A DNA stretch of 50,507 nt from Alphaproteobacteria bacterium (GTDB taxonomy: Bacteria; Pseudomonadota; Alphaproteobacteria; UBA9219; RGZA01), in contig JAKFVN010000049.1 in the NCBI GenBank assembly GCA_021732145.1, forward strand, positions 1 to 50,507, given 5' to 3'. The notes under the pieces are model-generated. The model was not told where the DNA came from and did no database searches. It saw nothing but the letters and a program-made list of their open reading frames with translations. A program made the translations under genes and the position numbers. The stretch's first letter is position 1; every line of letters starts with the position of its first letter. This document shows, one piece after another, positions 9,205-17,398 of the stretch.

Positions 9205-9231
9205 ACCCACCCTATCCAGGGTGGGTTTTTT
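9205..9231 (+). terminator. Rho-independent terminator of the HU gene
   Basis: ACCCACCCT (9205-9213) and AGGGTGGGT (9218-9226) form a perfect 9-bp stem with a four-base loop, followed by a run of Ts to 9231. Confidence 0.93.
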
Positions 9232-9343
9232 GTTGCGCTTTTATTAGGCAGTCTTTATAACAGCCTTATCGTTTGGCCTAAATGACCGCCTATTTCTGTT
9301 ACTAGATGCTGTGCTGTCCCTTATGCAAACCTGAGCTTTAAGT

Positions 9344-9392
9344 CTGGTCGATGTACCAGCGGGCTCGTGGGGATACCCAAGATGGGATATCC
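9344..9392 (+). promoter_or_regulatory. two hairpins in the helicase leader
   Basis: CTGGT (9344-9348) / ACCAG (9355-9359) and GGATACCC (9371-9378) / GGGATATCC (9384-9392, one bulged base) form two adjacent hairpins in the 200-base region before the helicase ATG at 9434. They end about 40 bases before the start codon. Their role is not known; RNA-helicase leaders are often targets of autoregulation or cold control. Confidence 0.45.
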
Positions 9393-9433
9393 GGACACAC
9401 ACATAACCATGAACTGTAAACAGAAAGTACCCC

Positions 9434-11479
9434 ATGTCATCCTTTAAAGACTTTGCGTTACCGCAAGCCATCCAACACGCCATCGAAAAACTGAACTACA
9501 CCACCGCTACGCCAATTCAGGCGCAAGCCATCCCCCCTGCCCTTGAAGGCAAGGACGTTTTGGGAACTGCGCAAACAGGTACCGGTAAAACCGCAGCTTT
9601 TGCTATTCCGCTGATTGCGAAGTTGATGGAAAATCACACCGCAACCGCCATCGTGCTGCTCCCGACCCGTGAACTGGCGGCGCAAGTTGAAAAAGCCGTG
9701 ATTGAACTCTCCGCTGGCTCCAAACTTTTAACCGCTCTGCTCATTGGCGGCGATTCGATGGGCAAGCAGTTGAACCAATTGCAAAAGAAACCCCGCGTCA
9801 TCATCGGCACGCCGGGCCGCGTGAACGACCATTTGAAGCGCGGCACACTCAAACTTTCCCACGCTGAAGTTTTGGTGCTCGATGAAACCGACCGCATGCT
9901 CGATATGGGTTTTGGTATTCAAATTGAAACCATCATTGAAAAGATGCCAAAACAGCGCCAAACGCTGATGTTCTCCGCCACCATGCCGGGCGAAATCGTC
10001 AAGCTGGCTGGCCGTTATTTAAACCACCCCGTGCGCATTTCGGTTGGCGAAACCAACCAAACCGCAGCCAATGTGGAATCAAAGGTTGTTGAAACCGAAG
10101 ACGGCAAGAAATACGAACACCTCATCCGCGAACTTGGCGAACGCCAGGGCAGCGTGATTATTTTCGTGAAGACCAAATACGGTGCAGACCGTTTGGCGAA
10201 GCGTTTGCGTGGTGATGATCATGAATCCGATGCATTGCACGGCGATTTACGCCAGCACAAGCGTGATAAAGTAACCCGCAACTTCCGCGAACAAAAATAC
10301 CGCATTCTGGTGGCAACCGATGTGGCTGCGCGCGGCCTGGATATTCCGCACATTGAACACGTGATTAATTACGATTTGCCGCAGGCACCGGAAGATTTCA
10401 TTCACCGCATTGGCCGTACTGGCCGTGCAGGCGCAAAGGGACAAGCGGTTAGCTTCGTTGCACCATCTGAATCCCGTAAATGGTTTGCGATTGAACGCCT
10501 GCTTGACCCCACCAAGAAATCCGAAAGAAAACAGGGCAAGTCATCCGGTGGTAATTACGAAAAGCGTGGCCGTGCTGGCAGCGATGGCGAAGGCTATAAG
10601 GGCAAGTCGTTTGGTAAGAAGTTTGGTGGCAAGAAGCCTTTTGGCCGCGATAACCGCCGCGATGATGAAGCGCATAGTGATGCAAGACGTGGTTTTGAAA
10701 AAAAGCGCGAATTCTTCAAGAAAGACCATGTAAATAAGCCAGAAGGCGAACGTGATGAACAACGTTCATTCGCAAAGAAGCCGTTTAAAAAAGAATGGGG
10801 CAACAAAGAACGCAGCTTTGAGCGTAATGATGAGCGCCGTGATGACCGCCGTGATGACCGCCGTGATGACCGCCGTGATGACCGTAAGCCATTTGGCGAA
10901 CGCAAATCATTCGGTGATAAAAAGCAGTTTGGCAAAAAGCCGTTTAATAAAGGTGGCTACGACCCATTAGAAAAGCGCGAAAACTTTGACCGTGAAGCAC
11001 GTGAGTTCGAACGCCGCGATGGCCGCAAGCCGTTCGGTAAAAAACCATTCAACAAAGAATGGGGCAACAAGGAACGCAGCGTTGACCGCGATGACCATAA
11101 ACATAAACCATTCGGTAAAAAGCCGTTTAATAAAGAACGTCGTTTTGACAATGACGGTGAGCGTAAATCATTTGGCGAACGCAAACCGTTTGGCAAGAAG
11201 TTCGATAAAGAACGCAGTTTTGGCAACGATAATCGTCGAGAAGATGGGCGCCACGAAGACAGGCGCGATGACCGTAAATGGAACAAGGGCGGTGACAATC
11301 GTTTCGAAGGGCGCTTTGAGGGCCGTTCCGAAAACCGTTTCGGCAAATCGGAAGGCGGCAACAAGTCGTTTGGCAAGAAATCCTTTGGTAAGCCAAGCTT
11401 TGGCAAACCAGCCTTTGGCAAGCGCAGAGACGAAGACGGCGCTGGCAAGCCACGCCACTTCAATAAAAAGCGCGGCTAA
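9434..11479 (+). CDS. DEAD-box RNA helicase with long repetitive basic tail (RhlE-like)
   Basis: 681 residues. The core (1 to about 360) has all helicase motifs: AQTGTGKT (I), PTRELA (Ia), TPGR (Ib), SAT (III), ATDVAARGLD (V) and HRIGRTGRAG (VI). Motif II reads DETD (150-153) instead of DEAD. The remaining 320 residues are low complexity, made of Lys, Arg, Phe, Gly, Asp and Asn, with recurrent KPFGKKPFNK, EWGNKERS, FGERK and a tandem RRDD block, so the tail is disordered and RNA-binding in character. It should unwind RNA in ribosome assembly or mRNA decay. The ribosome site is weak and the leader is structured. Confidence 0.9.
   Translation: MSSFKDFALPQAIQHAIEKLNYTTATPIQAQAIPPALEGKDVLGTAQTGTGKTAAFAIPLIAKLMENHTATAIVLLPTRELAAQVEKAVIELSAGSKLLTALLIGGDSMGKQLNQLQKKPRVIIGTPGRVNDHLKRGTLKLSHAEVLVLDETDRMLDMGFGIQIETIIEKMPKQRQTLMFSATMPGEIVKLAGRYLNHPVRISVGETNQTAANVESKVVETEDGKKYEHLIRELGERQGSVIIFVKTKYGADRLAKRLRGDDHESDALHGDLRQHKRDKVTRNFREQKYRILVATDVAARGLDIPHIEHVINYDLPQAPEDFIHRIGRTGRAGAKGQAVSFVAPSESRKWFAIERLLDPTKKSERKQGKSSGGNYEKRGRAGSDGEGYKGKSFGKKFGGKKPFGRDNRRDDEAHSDARRGFEKKREFFKKDHVNKPEGERDEQRSFAKKPFKKEWGNKERSFERNDERRDDRRDDRRDDRRDDRKPFGERKSFGDKKQFGKKPFNKGGYDPLEKRENFDREAREFERRDGRKPFGKKPFNKEWGNKERSVDRDDHKHKPFGKKPFNKERRFDNDGERKSFGERKPFGKKFDKERSFGNDNRREDGRHEDRRDDRKWNKGGDNRFEGRFEGRSENRFGKSEGGNKSFGKKSFGKPSFGKPAFGKRRDEDGAGKPRHFNKKRG
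10835..10882 (+). repeat. four perfect 12-base tandem repeats inside the helicase tail
   Basis: CGCCGTGATGAC occurs four times in a row without change, coding for (Arg-Arg-Asp-Asp)-type repeats. Perfect identity at the DNA level suggests recent slippage and a length that may vary between strains; each gain or loss keeps the frame. Confidence 0.9.
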
Positions 11480-11498
11480 CCTTCACTAAACAGCACTA

Positions 11499-11575
11499 AA
11501 TGGTAGTTTCATCGGGAAGCCGATGAAGCGCCATTAGCTTGCCTTAATTAAGGCAGAGCCTCTAGGGCGCTTCCC
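11499..11575 (+). promoter_or_regulatory. structured leader with two competing folds
   Basis: Fold one is TTCATCGG (11508-11515) / CCGATGAA (11520-11527) with a GAAG loop, extended by AATGG (11499-11503) / CCATT (11531-11535). Fold two is GAAGCGCC (11525-11532) / GGCGCTTC (11566-11573), which encloses the perfect palindrome TGCCTTAATTAAGGCA (11540-11555). The folds share bases 11525-11532 and so exclude each other. The AGGAG ribosome site of the next gene starts at 11590. It may be a regulatory leader; it has no T-run, so it is not a simple terminator. Confidence 0.55.
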
Positions 11576-11600
11576 ACCCAACCCGCATCAGGAGCGTTCC

Positions 11601-12005
11601 ATGTCCATCACTAAATCCCCCCTTTTAAAAACTATGGCACTCGCAGCAGTACTCACCACAGTAATTATTGGAGGCGTTGCATCCAGCGCATTCGCATACC
11701 AGGTCACCGGCCCAATCCTTGAGCTGACCGACAGCAAGATTGTTGTGCAAAAGGGCAAGGAGAAATGGGAGATTGCGCGCACCGGCGCAACTGAAATTCC
11801 AGTAGATGCAAACGTTGGCGACAAGGTCACCATCGAATACGGCATGACTGCAGAAAAAGTTGAAGTAAAGGGCGCAAAGAAAGCTGAAAAGCCAGCCACA
11901 CAACCAAGCGCGCAACCAGCAACGGCAACCGCAGGCGTGAACGCAACCACGCATGTATCCACCAAGGCACCAAAGCCAATGCCCGCACCCGCGGTATCAC
12001 GGTAA
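11601..12005 (+). CDS. small exported protein of unknown function
   Basis: 134 residues. A signal peptide ends at about ASSAFA (residues 26-31). The mature N-terminal half (YQVTGPILELTDSKIVVQKGKEKWEIARTG... VGDKVTIEYGMTAEKVEVK) is a compact beta-rich domain that looks like a small OB-like or DUF5666-like fold. The C-terminal 45 residues are Ala, Pro and Thr rich and disordered. It is probably periplasmic. A good AGGAG ribosome site and the structured leader at 11499-11575 precede it and a terminator follows. I do not recognise a function. Confidence 0.75.
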   Translation: MSITKSPLLKTMALAAVLTTVIIGGVASSAFAYQVTGPILELTDSKIVVQKGKEKWEIARTGATEIPVDANVGDKVTIEYGMTAEKVEVKGAKKAEKPATQPSAQPATATAGVNATTHVSTKAPKPMPAPAVSR

Positions 12006-12023
12006 TATACCCACACGACGCAC

Positions 12024-12050
12024 GGCCTCGTCCGCATAAGCGGACGGGCC
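12024..12050 (+). other. GC-rich hairpin downstream of the small exported protein
   Basis: GTCCGC (12030-12035) / GCGGAC (12040-12045) with an ATAA loop, extended by GGCC (12024-12027) / GGCC (12047-12050). It has no T-run. It stands between the stop codon and the terminator at 12070-12099. Confidence 0.6.
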
Positions 12051-12069
12051 AGCGGTCGCTGACCTTAAG

Positions 12070-12099
12070 AAACCGCCTTCACTTCGAGGCAGTTTTTTT
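12070..12099 (+). terminator. terminator between the small exported protein and uup
   Basis: AAACCGCCT (12070-12078) / AGGCAGTTT (12087-12095), nine positions with one C-A mismatch, followed by Ts to 12099. The T-run overlaps the uup stop codon, so it serves the rightward transcript; there is no T-run on the other strand. Confidence 0.75.
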
Positions 12100-13963
12100 A
12101 TGCCTGCGTTGCCGAACTAATCAGCGCATCCAGTTCCAGCCAGCGCTGTTCGGCTTTTTCTAACTCATGCGTTGCTGCGCCGTGGCGCTTGGTTGCTTCG
12201 TGGAATGCATCAATATCCCGCGCATAGAAATCGGCATCTTGCAGCAGCGTGTTTAAATCCGCGATTTCGTGTTCCAACGCCGCAATTTTATCGGGCAATT
12301 GCTCCCATTCATATTGATGCTTATAGGAAAGCTTAATCGCTGGCTTTTCAACCTTGCGCGGTTCGCTTTTCACCGGCTGCGCTTTTGGTTTTTCAATGAC
12401 CGTTTCTACAGGCGCTTTCCTGGCATCGCGCTTTTGCTTGAACGCCAGATAATCCTGATAACCGCCAATCACGCCTTCCACCTTGCCATCGCCTTCAAAG
12501 GCCAACATTTTGCTAACCGTTTGGTCCAGGAAATCGCGGTCATGGCTGACCACAATCAACGTACCCGTATACCCCGCCAGAATATCTTCCAGCATATCCA
12601 GCGTATCCATATCCAGATCGTTGGTGGGTTCATCCAAAATGAGCAGGCTGCCGGGGTTCGCCAGAATTTTGGCCAGCAGCAAACGGTTCTTTTGCCCGCC
12701 CGATAAGGTGCTGACCGCGTGGTGCACCATTTTGGGGTCGAACATGAAATCTTTTAAATAGCCGCAGATATGGCGGGTTTTGCCCATCACATCCAAATGG
12801 TCGCTGCCATTGGGGCATAATGTTTTATGAAGGGAATTTTCGGGATTCAAATCCTTGCGCTTCTGGTCGAAATACGAAAACTGCAAATCCTTGGTCAGTT
12901 TTACCTTGCCCATATCGGGCGCGAGCTCACCTACCAGCATTTTCAGGAAACTTGTTTTACCCGAACCGTTTTTGCCCACAATGCCAATGCGGTCGCCGCG
13001 CATGATGCGCAGGTTAAATCCATCCAGAATGGTTTTCTTGCGCCCTTCATCCTCATAGCTTTTATGCACCTTGAAGAATTCCGCAACGATGCGGGTGGAC
13101 GATACCTCTTCTTCCTTCAGCGGCGTGAATTCAATTTTGGATAGCATACGTGCGAGGGAATTCTTATCCGCGCGCAGCCTGTCACGTTCAATCTTCATCA
13201 ATTCAACGCGGCGCACATTGCGTTTGCGGCGTGCCTTCACACCCCTGCTCGCCCACTCTACCTCTTGGTCTAATACCTTCTGGCGGTTTTTTAATTCGCG
13301 CTCTTCATGCTCCAATAACTGGGTTGACCATTCTTCGAAATGGCCAAAGCCGCGCGGGCATACGCGCAAGCGCCCTCTATCCAGCCAGAAAACCTTATCC
13401 GATATATTCGCCAAAAATGCCTTGTCGTGGCTGATGCAGACAATCGCGCCATGATAGAATTTCAGGTAGGTTTCCAGCCATTCAATGACATCCAGATCCA
13501 AATGGTTAGTGGGTTCGTCCAATAACAGAATATCGGGGCCTTCCACCAGCGCGCGTGCCAGCGCAGCGCGGCGCAATTGCCCGCCCGACAACGCCGCCAT
13601 TTTATCATCCAAATTCAGATGCAGCGGCGCGATGACCATTTCAATTTTATAATCCTGCGCGCCGTCTTGGTTATCAACGCTTAAGCCTTCAAATACAAAA
13701 TCGTAAACCGTCTGGCCGGGCTTGAAATGCACTTCCTGCTGCAAATAACCAACGCTGGTGCCTTGCAATTGCCAGCGCTCGCCCTCATCTAATTCCTTGA
13801 TGCCCTGAATGATGTTCATCAGCGTTGTTTTGCCTACGCCGTTTTTGCCGACCAGGCAAATCTTGTCGCCTTCGCAAATCGAGAAGGATAGGTTTTCGAA
13901 CAAGACTTTTTCGCCATACTGGATGGCGGCATCTTGAACGCTGAGCAAAAGGGTCGCGGCCAC
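12098..13963 (-). CDS. uup: ABC-F ATPase Uup
   Basis: 621 residues with two ABC domains and no membrane segments. The first has GKNGVGKT, LSGGQLRRAALARAL and LLLDEPTNHLDL; the second GKNGSGKT, LSGGQKNRLLLAKIL and LILDEPTNDLDM. The linker (about 225-285) is basic and the last 70 residues form a coiled coil, as in Uup, which binds branched DNA and acts on ribosomes. The start is a GTG at 13961-13963 with a weak ribosome site; a TTG six codons further on is the alternative. The gene is divergent from the queuosine operon. Confidence 0.88.
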   Translation of the reverse strand: MAATLLLSVQDAAIQYGEKVLFENLSFSICEGDKICLVGKNGVGKTTLMNIIQGIKELDEGERWQLQGTSVGYLQQEVHFKPGQTVYDFVFEGLSVDNQDGAQDYKIEMVIAPLHLNLDDKMAALSGGQLRRAALARALVEGPDILLLDEPTNHLDLDVIEWLETYLKFYHGAIVCISHDKAFLANISDKVFWLDRGRLRVCPRGFGHFEEWSTQLLEHEERELKNRQKVLDQEVEWASRGVKARRKRNVRRVELMKIERDRLRADKNSLARMLSKIEFTPLKEEEVSSTRIVAEFFKVHKSYEDEGRKKTILDGFNLRIMRGDRIGIVGKNGSGKTSFLKMLVGELAPDMGKVKLTKDLQFSYFDQKRKDLNPENSLHKTLCPNGSDHLDVMGKTRHICGYLKDFMFDPKMVHHAVSTLSGGQKNRLLLAKILANPGSLLILDEPTNDLDMDTLDMLEDILAGYTGTLIVVSHDRDFLDQTVSKMLAFEGDGKVEGVIGGYQDYLAFKQKRDARKAPVETVIEKPKAQPVKSEPRKVEKPAIKLSYKHQYEWEQLPDKIAALEHEIADLNTLLQDADFYARDIDAFHEATKRHGAATHELEKAEQRWLELDALISSATQA

Positions 13964-14065
13964 GGATAACTTTCAAAAGCGATTGAAGACAGCTAAATAG
14001 GCCTTAAATGGCCTGAAATCAAAGCAAACCTTGCATGATTTGGCAAAAAACCATAAATAAACAGC

Positions 14066-14533
14066 ATGAAAAACGAAAAAATGAAAAAACTGAAAACCAA
14101 ACTGCTTGGCAAGACCACACCCATCCCCCAATCGCCTAGTAAAGCGATATTGGAAGCTGTAGCGAACCCGCACCCTGACCATTACGTAGCGCGTTTTACC
14201 GCGCCTGAATTTACATCGCTCTGCCCCGTAACCGGCCAGCCAGATTTTGCGCATATCGTCGTCGATATTGTCGCCAATAAATGGCTCCTCGAAAGCAAAT
14301 CGTTCAAGCTGTACCTATTCTCCTTCCGCAATCATGGCGCATTCCACGAAGATTGCACGGTGCGCATCGGCAAAGATATCGCCGCCACCATCAAACCGCA
14401 TTATCTGCGCATTGGCGGTTATTGGTATCCGCGCGGCGGCATTCCGATTGATGTGTTCTGGCAAACCGGCACGCTACCCAAAGGCGTATGGCTGCCAGAC
14501 CAAGGCGTTTCACCCTATAAGGGTCGCGGCTAA
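14066..14533 (+). CDS. queF: NADPH-dependent 7-cyano-7-deazaguanine reductase QueF (type I)
   Basis: 155 residues, the short unimodular form. [17 protein letters not shown] carries the nucleophilic Cys53 and catalytic Asp60; [20 protein letters not shown] is the QueF signature. It reduces preQ0 to preQ1, the base inserted in tRNA by Tgt. Three codons separate it from queE, so it heads the queF-queE-queD-queC operon. The upstream gap (13964-14065) has a small hairpin AGGCC/GGCCT at 13999-14014 but no convincing preQ1 riboswitch. Confidence 0.94.
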   Translation: MKNEKMKKLKTKLLGKTTPIPQSPSKAILEAVANPHPDHYVARFTAPEFTSLCPVTGQPDFAHIVVDIVANKWLLESKSFKLYLFSFRNHGAFHEDCTVRIGKDIAATIKPHYLRIGGYWYPRGGIPIDVFWQTGTLPKGVWLPDQGVSPYKGRG

Positions 14534-14536
14534 CCC

Positions 14537-15169
14537 ATGACCTATTCGGTGAAGGAAATCTTTAAAACATTGCAGGGCGAAGGCGGACAAGCCGGACGCG
14601 CAGCGGTGTTTTGCCGTTTTACCGGATGCAATTTATGGACGGGCCGCGAAGAAGACCGCGCGGATGCCACATGCGCCTTCTGTGATACCGATTTTGTTGG
14701 AACCGATGGCGTTGGCGGCGGCAAATTTAAAGATGCAGATGCGCTATGCGCCGCGCTGATAAAATGCTGGGGCGAAAGCACTGCGCGCCGATTGGTTGTA
14801 TTCACCGGCGGCGAACCCTTATTGCAATTGGATGATGCGGTGATTACCGCCGCGCACAATGCGGGCTTTGAAATTGCCGTTGAAACCAACGGCACCCTTC
14901 CTGCACCCGCCAGCATTGACTGGATTTGCGTCAGCCCCAAAGCCAAAGCGGAACTAAAGCAAAAGACTGGCAAGGAATTAAAGCTGGTTTACCCGCAAGA
15001 CGGCGTATCACCGGCTGATTTTGAAAACCTGCCATTTGATCATTTCTGGCTGCAGCCGATGGACGGCGCAGACCGCGCAAAGAATACTGCGCTGGCCGTT
15101 GAGTTTTGCATGAACAATCCGCGCTGGCGCGTTTCCTTACAAACCCACAAACTTATGGGCATTCCGTAA
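14537..15169 (+). CDS. queE: 7-carboxy-7-deazaguanine synthase QueE
   Basis: 210 residues. A radical-SAM enzyme whose cluster cysteines are C31, C46 and C49 (FTGCNLW ... TCAFCDTDF), with 14 residues between the first two as in the proteobacterial variant rather than CxxxCxxC. FTGGEPLLQLD is the SAM-binding GGE motif. It converts carboxytetrahydropterin to CDG. The start lies four bases after queF and the stop overlaps the queD start as TAATG. Confidence 0.94.
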   Translation: MTYSVKEIFKTLQGEGGQAGRAAVFCRFTGCNLWTGREEDRADATCAFCDTDFVGTDGVGGGKFKDADALCAALIKCWGESTARRLVVFTGGEPLLQLDDAVITAAHNAGFEIAVETNGTLPAPASIDWICVSPKAKAELKQKTGKELKLVYPQDGVSPADFENLPFDHFWLQPMDGADRAKNTALAVEFCMNNPRWRVSLQTHKLMGIP

Positions 15170-15549
15170 TGTACGAATTAAGCAAGCAATTCCGTTTTGA
15201 TGCCGCGCACACGCTGAACCGCGATATAAAAAATTTGAGGGAAGAAAATGCCAGCCGTGAAATCCACGGCCATTCGTATCGCGCGGAAATTACGCTGCGC
15301 GGCGAACCAAACCCTGCGACCGGAATGTTGATTGACCTTTATCAATTTGAAAAAATTATTGAAGAAGCGCGTGACGGGCTGGAACACAAATTCCTTGATG
15401 ATTTGAAAGACCTTGGCCCTGCCACCATGGAAAATCTATGTGCATGGATATGGAAGAAACTGGCGCCAAAGCTGCCTCAATTGCACAGCGTGACCGTTCA
15501 CCGCGACAGCGGCAGCGAAAAATGCGTTTATTTCGGGAATAAGAAATGA
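15169..15549 (+). CDS. queD: 6-carboxytetrahydropterin synthase QueD, Ser variant
   Basis: 126 residues from the ATG at 15169 that overlaps the queE stop. The zinc ligands of the COG0720 fold are present: FDAAH (H14) and HGH (H33, H35). The residue four before the first His of HGH, the catalytic Cys in E. coli QueD (KCGRLHGH), is Ser29 here (ASREIHGH), and the LDH motif is LEH (72-73). The context makes it QueD. An alternative catalytic set, or another reaction on dihydroneopterin triphosphate, is possible. The stop overlaps queC by ATGA. Confidence 0.85.
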   Translation: MYELSKQFRFDAAHTLNRDIKNLREENASREIHGHSYRAEITLRGEPNPATGMLIDLYQFEKIIEEARDGLEHKFLDDLKDLGPATMENLCAWIWKKLAPKLPQLHSVTVHRDSGSEKCVYFGNKK

Positions 15550-16253
15550 GTTCCGCGCCCATGAATAATGCACTTGTCCTATTCTCCGGCGGGCAAGATT
15601 CAACTGTATGCCTTGCATGGGCACTGGAACAGTTTGAAACCGTGCACACCATCGGCTTTGATTACGGGCAGCGCCACAGCGTTGAGCTAACCTGCCGGAA
15701 AATCGTCATCGAAAAAATCAAAGCCGCCTTTCCTGCATGGGGCAAGAAAATTGCCAGCGATACGCTGATTGATTTGAAATCACTGAGCGCCATTGCCGAT
15801 ACATCACTAACCCGCGAAACGGAAATCAAATTCAATAAAAACGGTTTGCCTAATACGTTTGTGCCAGGGCGCAATTTGCTGTTCTTCAATTATGCTGCTG
15901 CGCTTGCCTACCGTCTTGGCATCAAGAACCTTGTGGGCGGCATGTGTGAAACGGATTATTCCGGCTATCCCGATTGCCGTGATGAAACGCTGAAAGCGCT
16001 GGAACGCGCCATCAACCTTGGCATGGGCGAGGATTTCAAAATCCACACGCCATTAATGTGGGTGGATAAGGCCAAGACGTGGGATATGGCCAAAACCCTT
16101 GGCGGGCAGCCATTAATCGACATCATCGTGGATGAAACCCATAGCTGCTATGTGGGTGACCACACAACCAAGCATAGTTGGGGTTTTGGCTGCGGTACCT
16201 GCCCTGCCTGCGAATTGCGTGAAGCTGGCTTTACGAAGTATAAGGCTGCCTAA
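15546..16253 (+). CDS. queC: 7-cyano-7-deazaguanine synthase QueC
   Basis: 235 residues. The PP-loop motif SGGQDS (14-19) activates the carboxylate of CDG with [25 protein letters not shown] and the C-terminal zinc site [14 protein letters not shown] are all intact. It makes preQ0, the substrate of QueF. It is the last gene of the operon and its stop is 14 bases from that of convergent cysA, with no clear terminator between. Confidence 0.95.
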   Translation: MSSAPMNNALVLFSGGQDSTVCLAWALEQFETVHTIGFDYGQRHSVELTCRKIVIEKIKAAFPAWGKKIASDTLIDLKSLSAIADTSLTRETEIKFNKNGLPNTFVPGRNLLFFNYAAALAYRLGIKNLVGGMCETDYSGYPDCRDETLKALERAINLGMGEDFKIHTPLMWVDKAKTWDMAKTLGGQPLIDIIVDETHSCYVGDHTTKHSWGFGCGTCPACELREAGFTKYKAA

Positions 16254-16267
16254 AAAAACATAACGAG

Positions 16268-17389
16268 CTATTCAAAAATGCGCGTAACTTTTGGACGCAC
16301 GAATAATATGTCGTCGCGTTTAATTGTCAATTTATCCAACACACTTTTGGGAACTTCGGCCTGCAATACGCGGTTGCTGTTGGATTCCAATTCCATTTTA
16401 ACGAGCGGCCCTGCGGGATTGATGTGAATGACCTTCACCTGAATGCCGTCATCTTCCAAGGGTGAACGTGACACGAGCATTTCATGCGGGCGGGCATAAA
16501 GCTTAATCGCCTTCGCGCCATCCGGCATGCGCAGAATGCGTTTCTTTTCCGGCAACAATAACGCTTCGGTTTCGGCTTCTTCGTTGCTGGCAACTTCATC
16601 CGCGCTATCCATCACATCGGTTTCCGCGATATGAATGCGGCCATCGCGGTCTTTCCAGCCGTCAAATTCATTATAATTGCCCATGAAGTCATACACAAAC
16701 GCGTTGGCGGGCACGTGATACACATCTTCCGGCGTGCCCACCTGTTCAATGCGGCTGCTGTTCATCACCACCACGCGGTCGGCCACTTCCATCGCTTCTT
16801 CCTGGTCGTGCGTTACAAAAATACTGGTGATGTGCATATCGTTATGCAGTTTACGCATCCAGCGACGAAGTTCCTTGCGCACCTTGGCATCGAGCGCACC
16901 AAACGGTTCATCGAGCAGCAAAACTTGCGGCTCCACCGCTAATGCACGCGCCAGCGCCACGCGTTGACGCTGCCCGCCGGAAAGCTGGCTGGGGTATCTG
17001 TCCCAAAACGCTTCCAAGTGAACAAGACTTAAAAGCTTTACCACCTTGCGGCGAATAGCGAATTCGGTTGGGCGGTATTTTTTATTGCGCACACGCAACC
17101 CAAAGGCGATGTTTTCAAACACGGTCATGTGTTTAAACAGCGCATAATGCTGGAATACAAAGCCTACATGGCGGTCTTGGTCATTGGTACGCGCTTCCGC
17201 GCCATCAAACTCCACGCTGCCGCTATCGGGAAAATCAAGGCCGGAGATAATGCGCAGCAAGCTGGTTTTACCGGAACCCGATGGGCCAAGCAGCGCCACC
17301 AGCTCGCCTGACTTCACATCAAGGCTGACATTATCGAGCGCTACAAATTCCTTGTACCGCTTGCAGATGTTTTTTGCGCTAATGCCCAT
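16268..17389 (-). CDS. cysA: sulfate/thiosulfate ABC transporter ATP-binding protein CysA
   Basis: 373 residues. Walker [10 protein letters not shown]-loop [18 protein letters not shown], signature [15 protein letters not shown], Walker [12 protein letters not shown] and H-loop [12 protein letters not shown] are complete. The C-terminal 130 residues form the regulatory TOBE-type domain with an unusual acidic insert (residues about 255-285, rich in Glu, Asp and Ala). It powers sulfate uptake with CysT, CysW and Sbp encoded upstream. Nine bases separate it from cysW. Confidence 0.93.
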   Translation of the reverse strand: MGISAKNICKRYKEFVALDNVSLDVKSGELVALLGPSGSGKTSLLRIISGLDFPDSGSVEFDGAEARTNDQDRHVGFVFQHYALFKHMTVFENIAFGLRVRNKKYRPTEFAIRRKVVKLLSLVHLEAFWDRYPSQLSGGQRQRVALARALAVEPQVLLLDEPFGALDAKVRKELRRWMRKLHNDMHITSIFVTHDQEEAMEVADRVVVMNSSRIEQVGTPEDVYHVPANAFVYDFMGNYNEFDGWKDRDGRIHIAETDVMDSADEVASNEEAETEALLLPEKKRILRMPDGAKAIKLYARPHEMLVSRSPLEDDGIQVKVIHINPAGPLVKMELESNSNRVLQAEVPKSVLDKLTIKRDDILFVRPKVTRIFE

Positions 17390-17398
17390 GATGCGTCC

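Noticed and set aside
10957-11463. 168-codon open frame on the minus strand within the helicase tail
   Set aside because: It is Ser/Leu/Arg/Pro-rich and mirrors the low-complexity codons of the plus strand; there is no ribosome site and no protein-like composition.
13964-14065. Possible preQ1 riboswitch before queF
   Set aside because: AGGCC (13999-14003) and GGCCT (14010-14014) form a hairpin followed by an A-rich stretch, as in preQ1-I, but the six-base loop is too short for the conserved ligand-binding loop and the tail does not pair with it. Covariation analysis would be needed to revive it.
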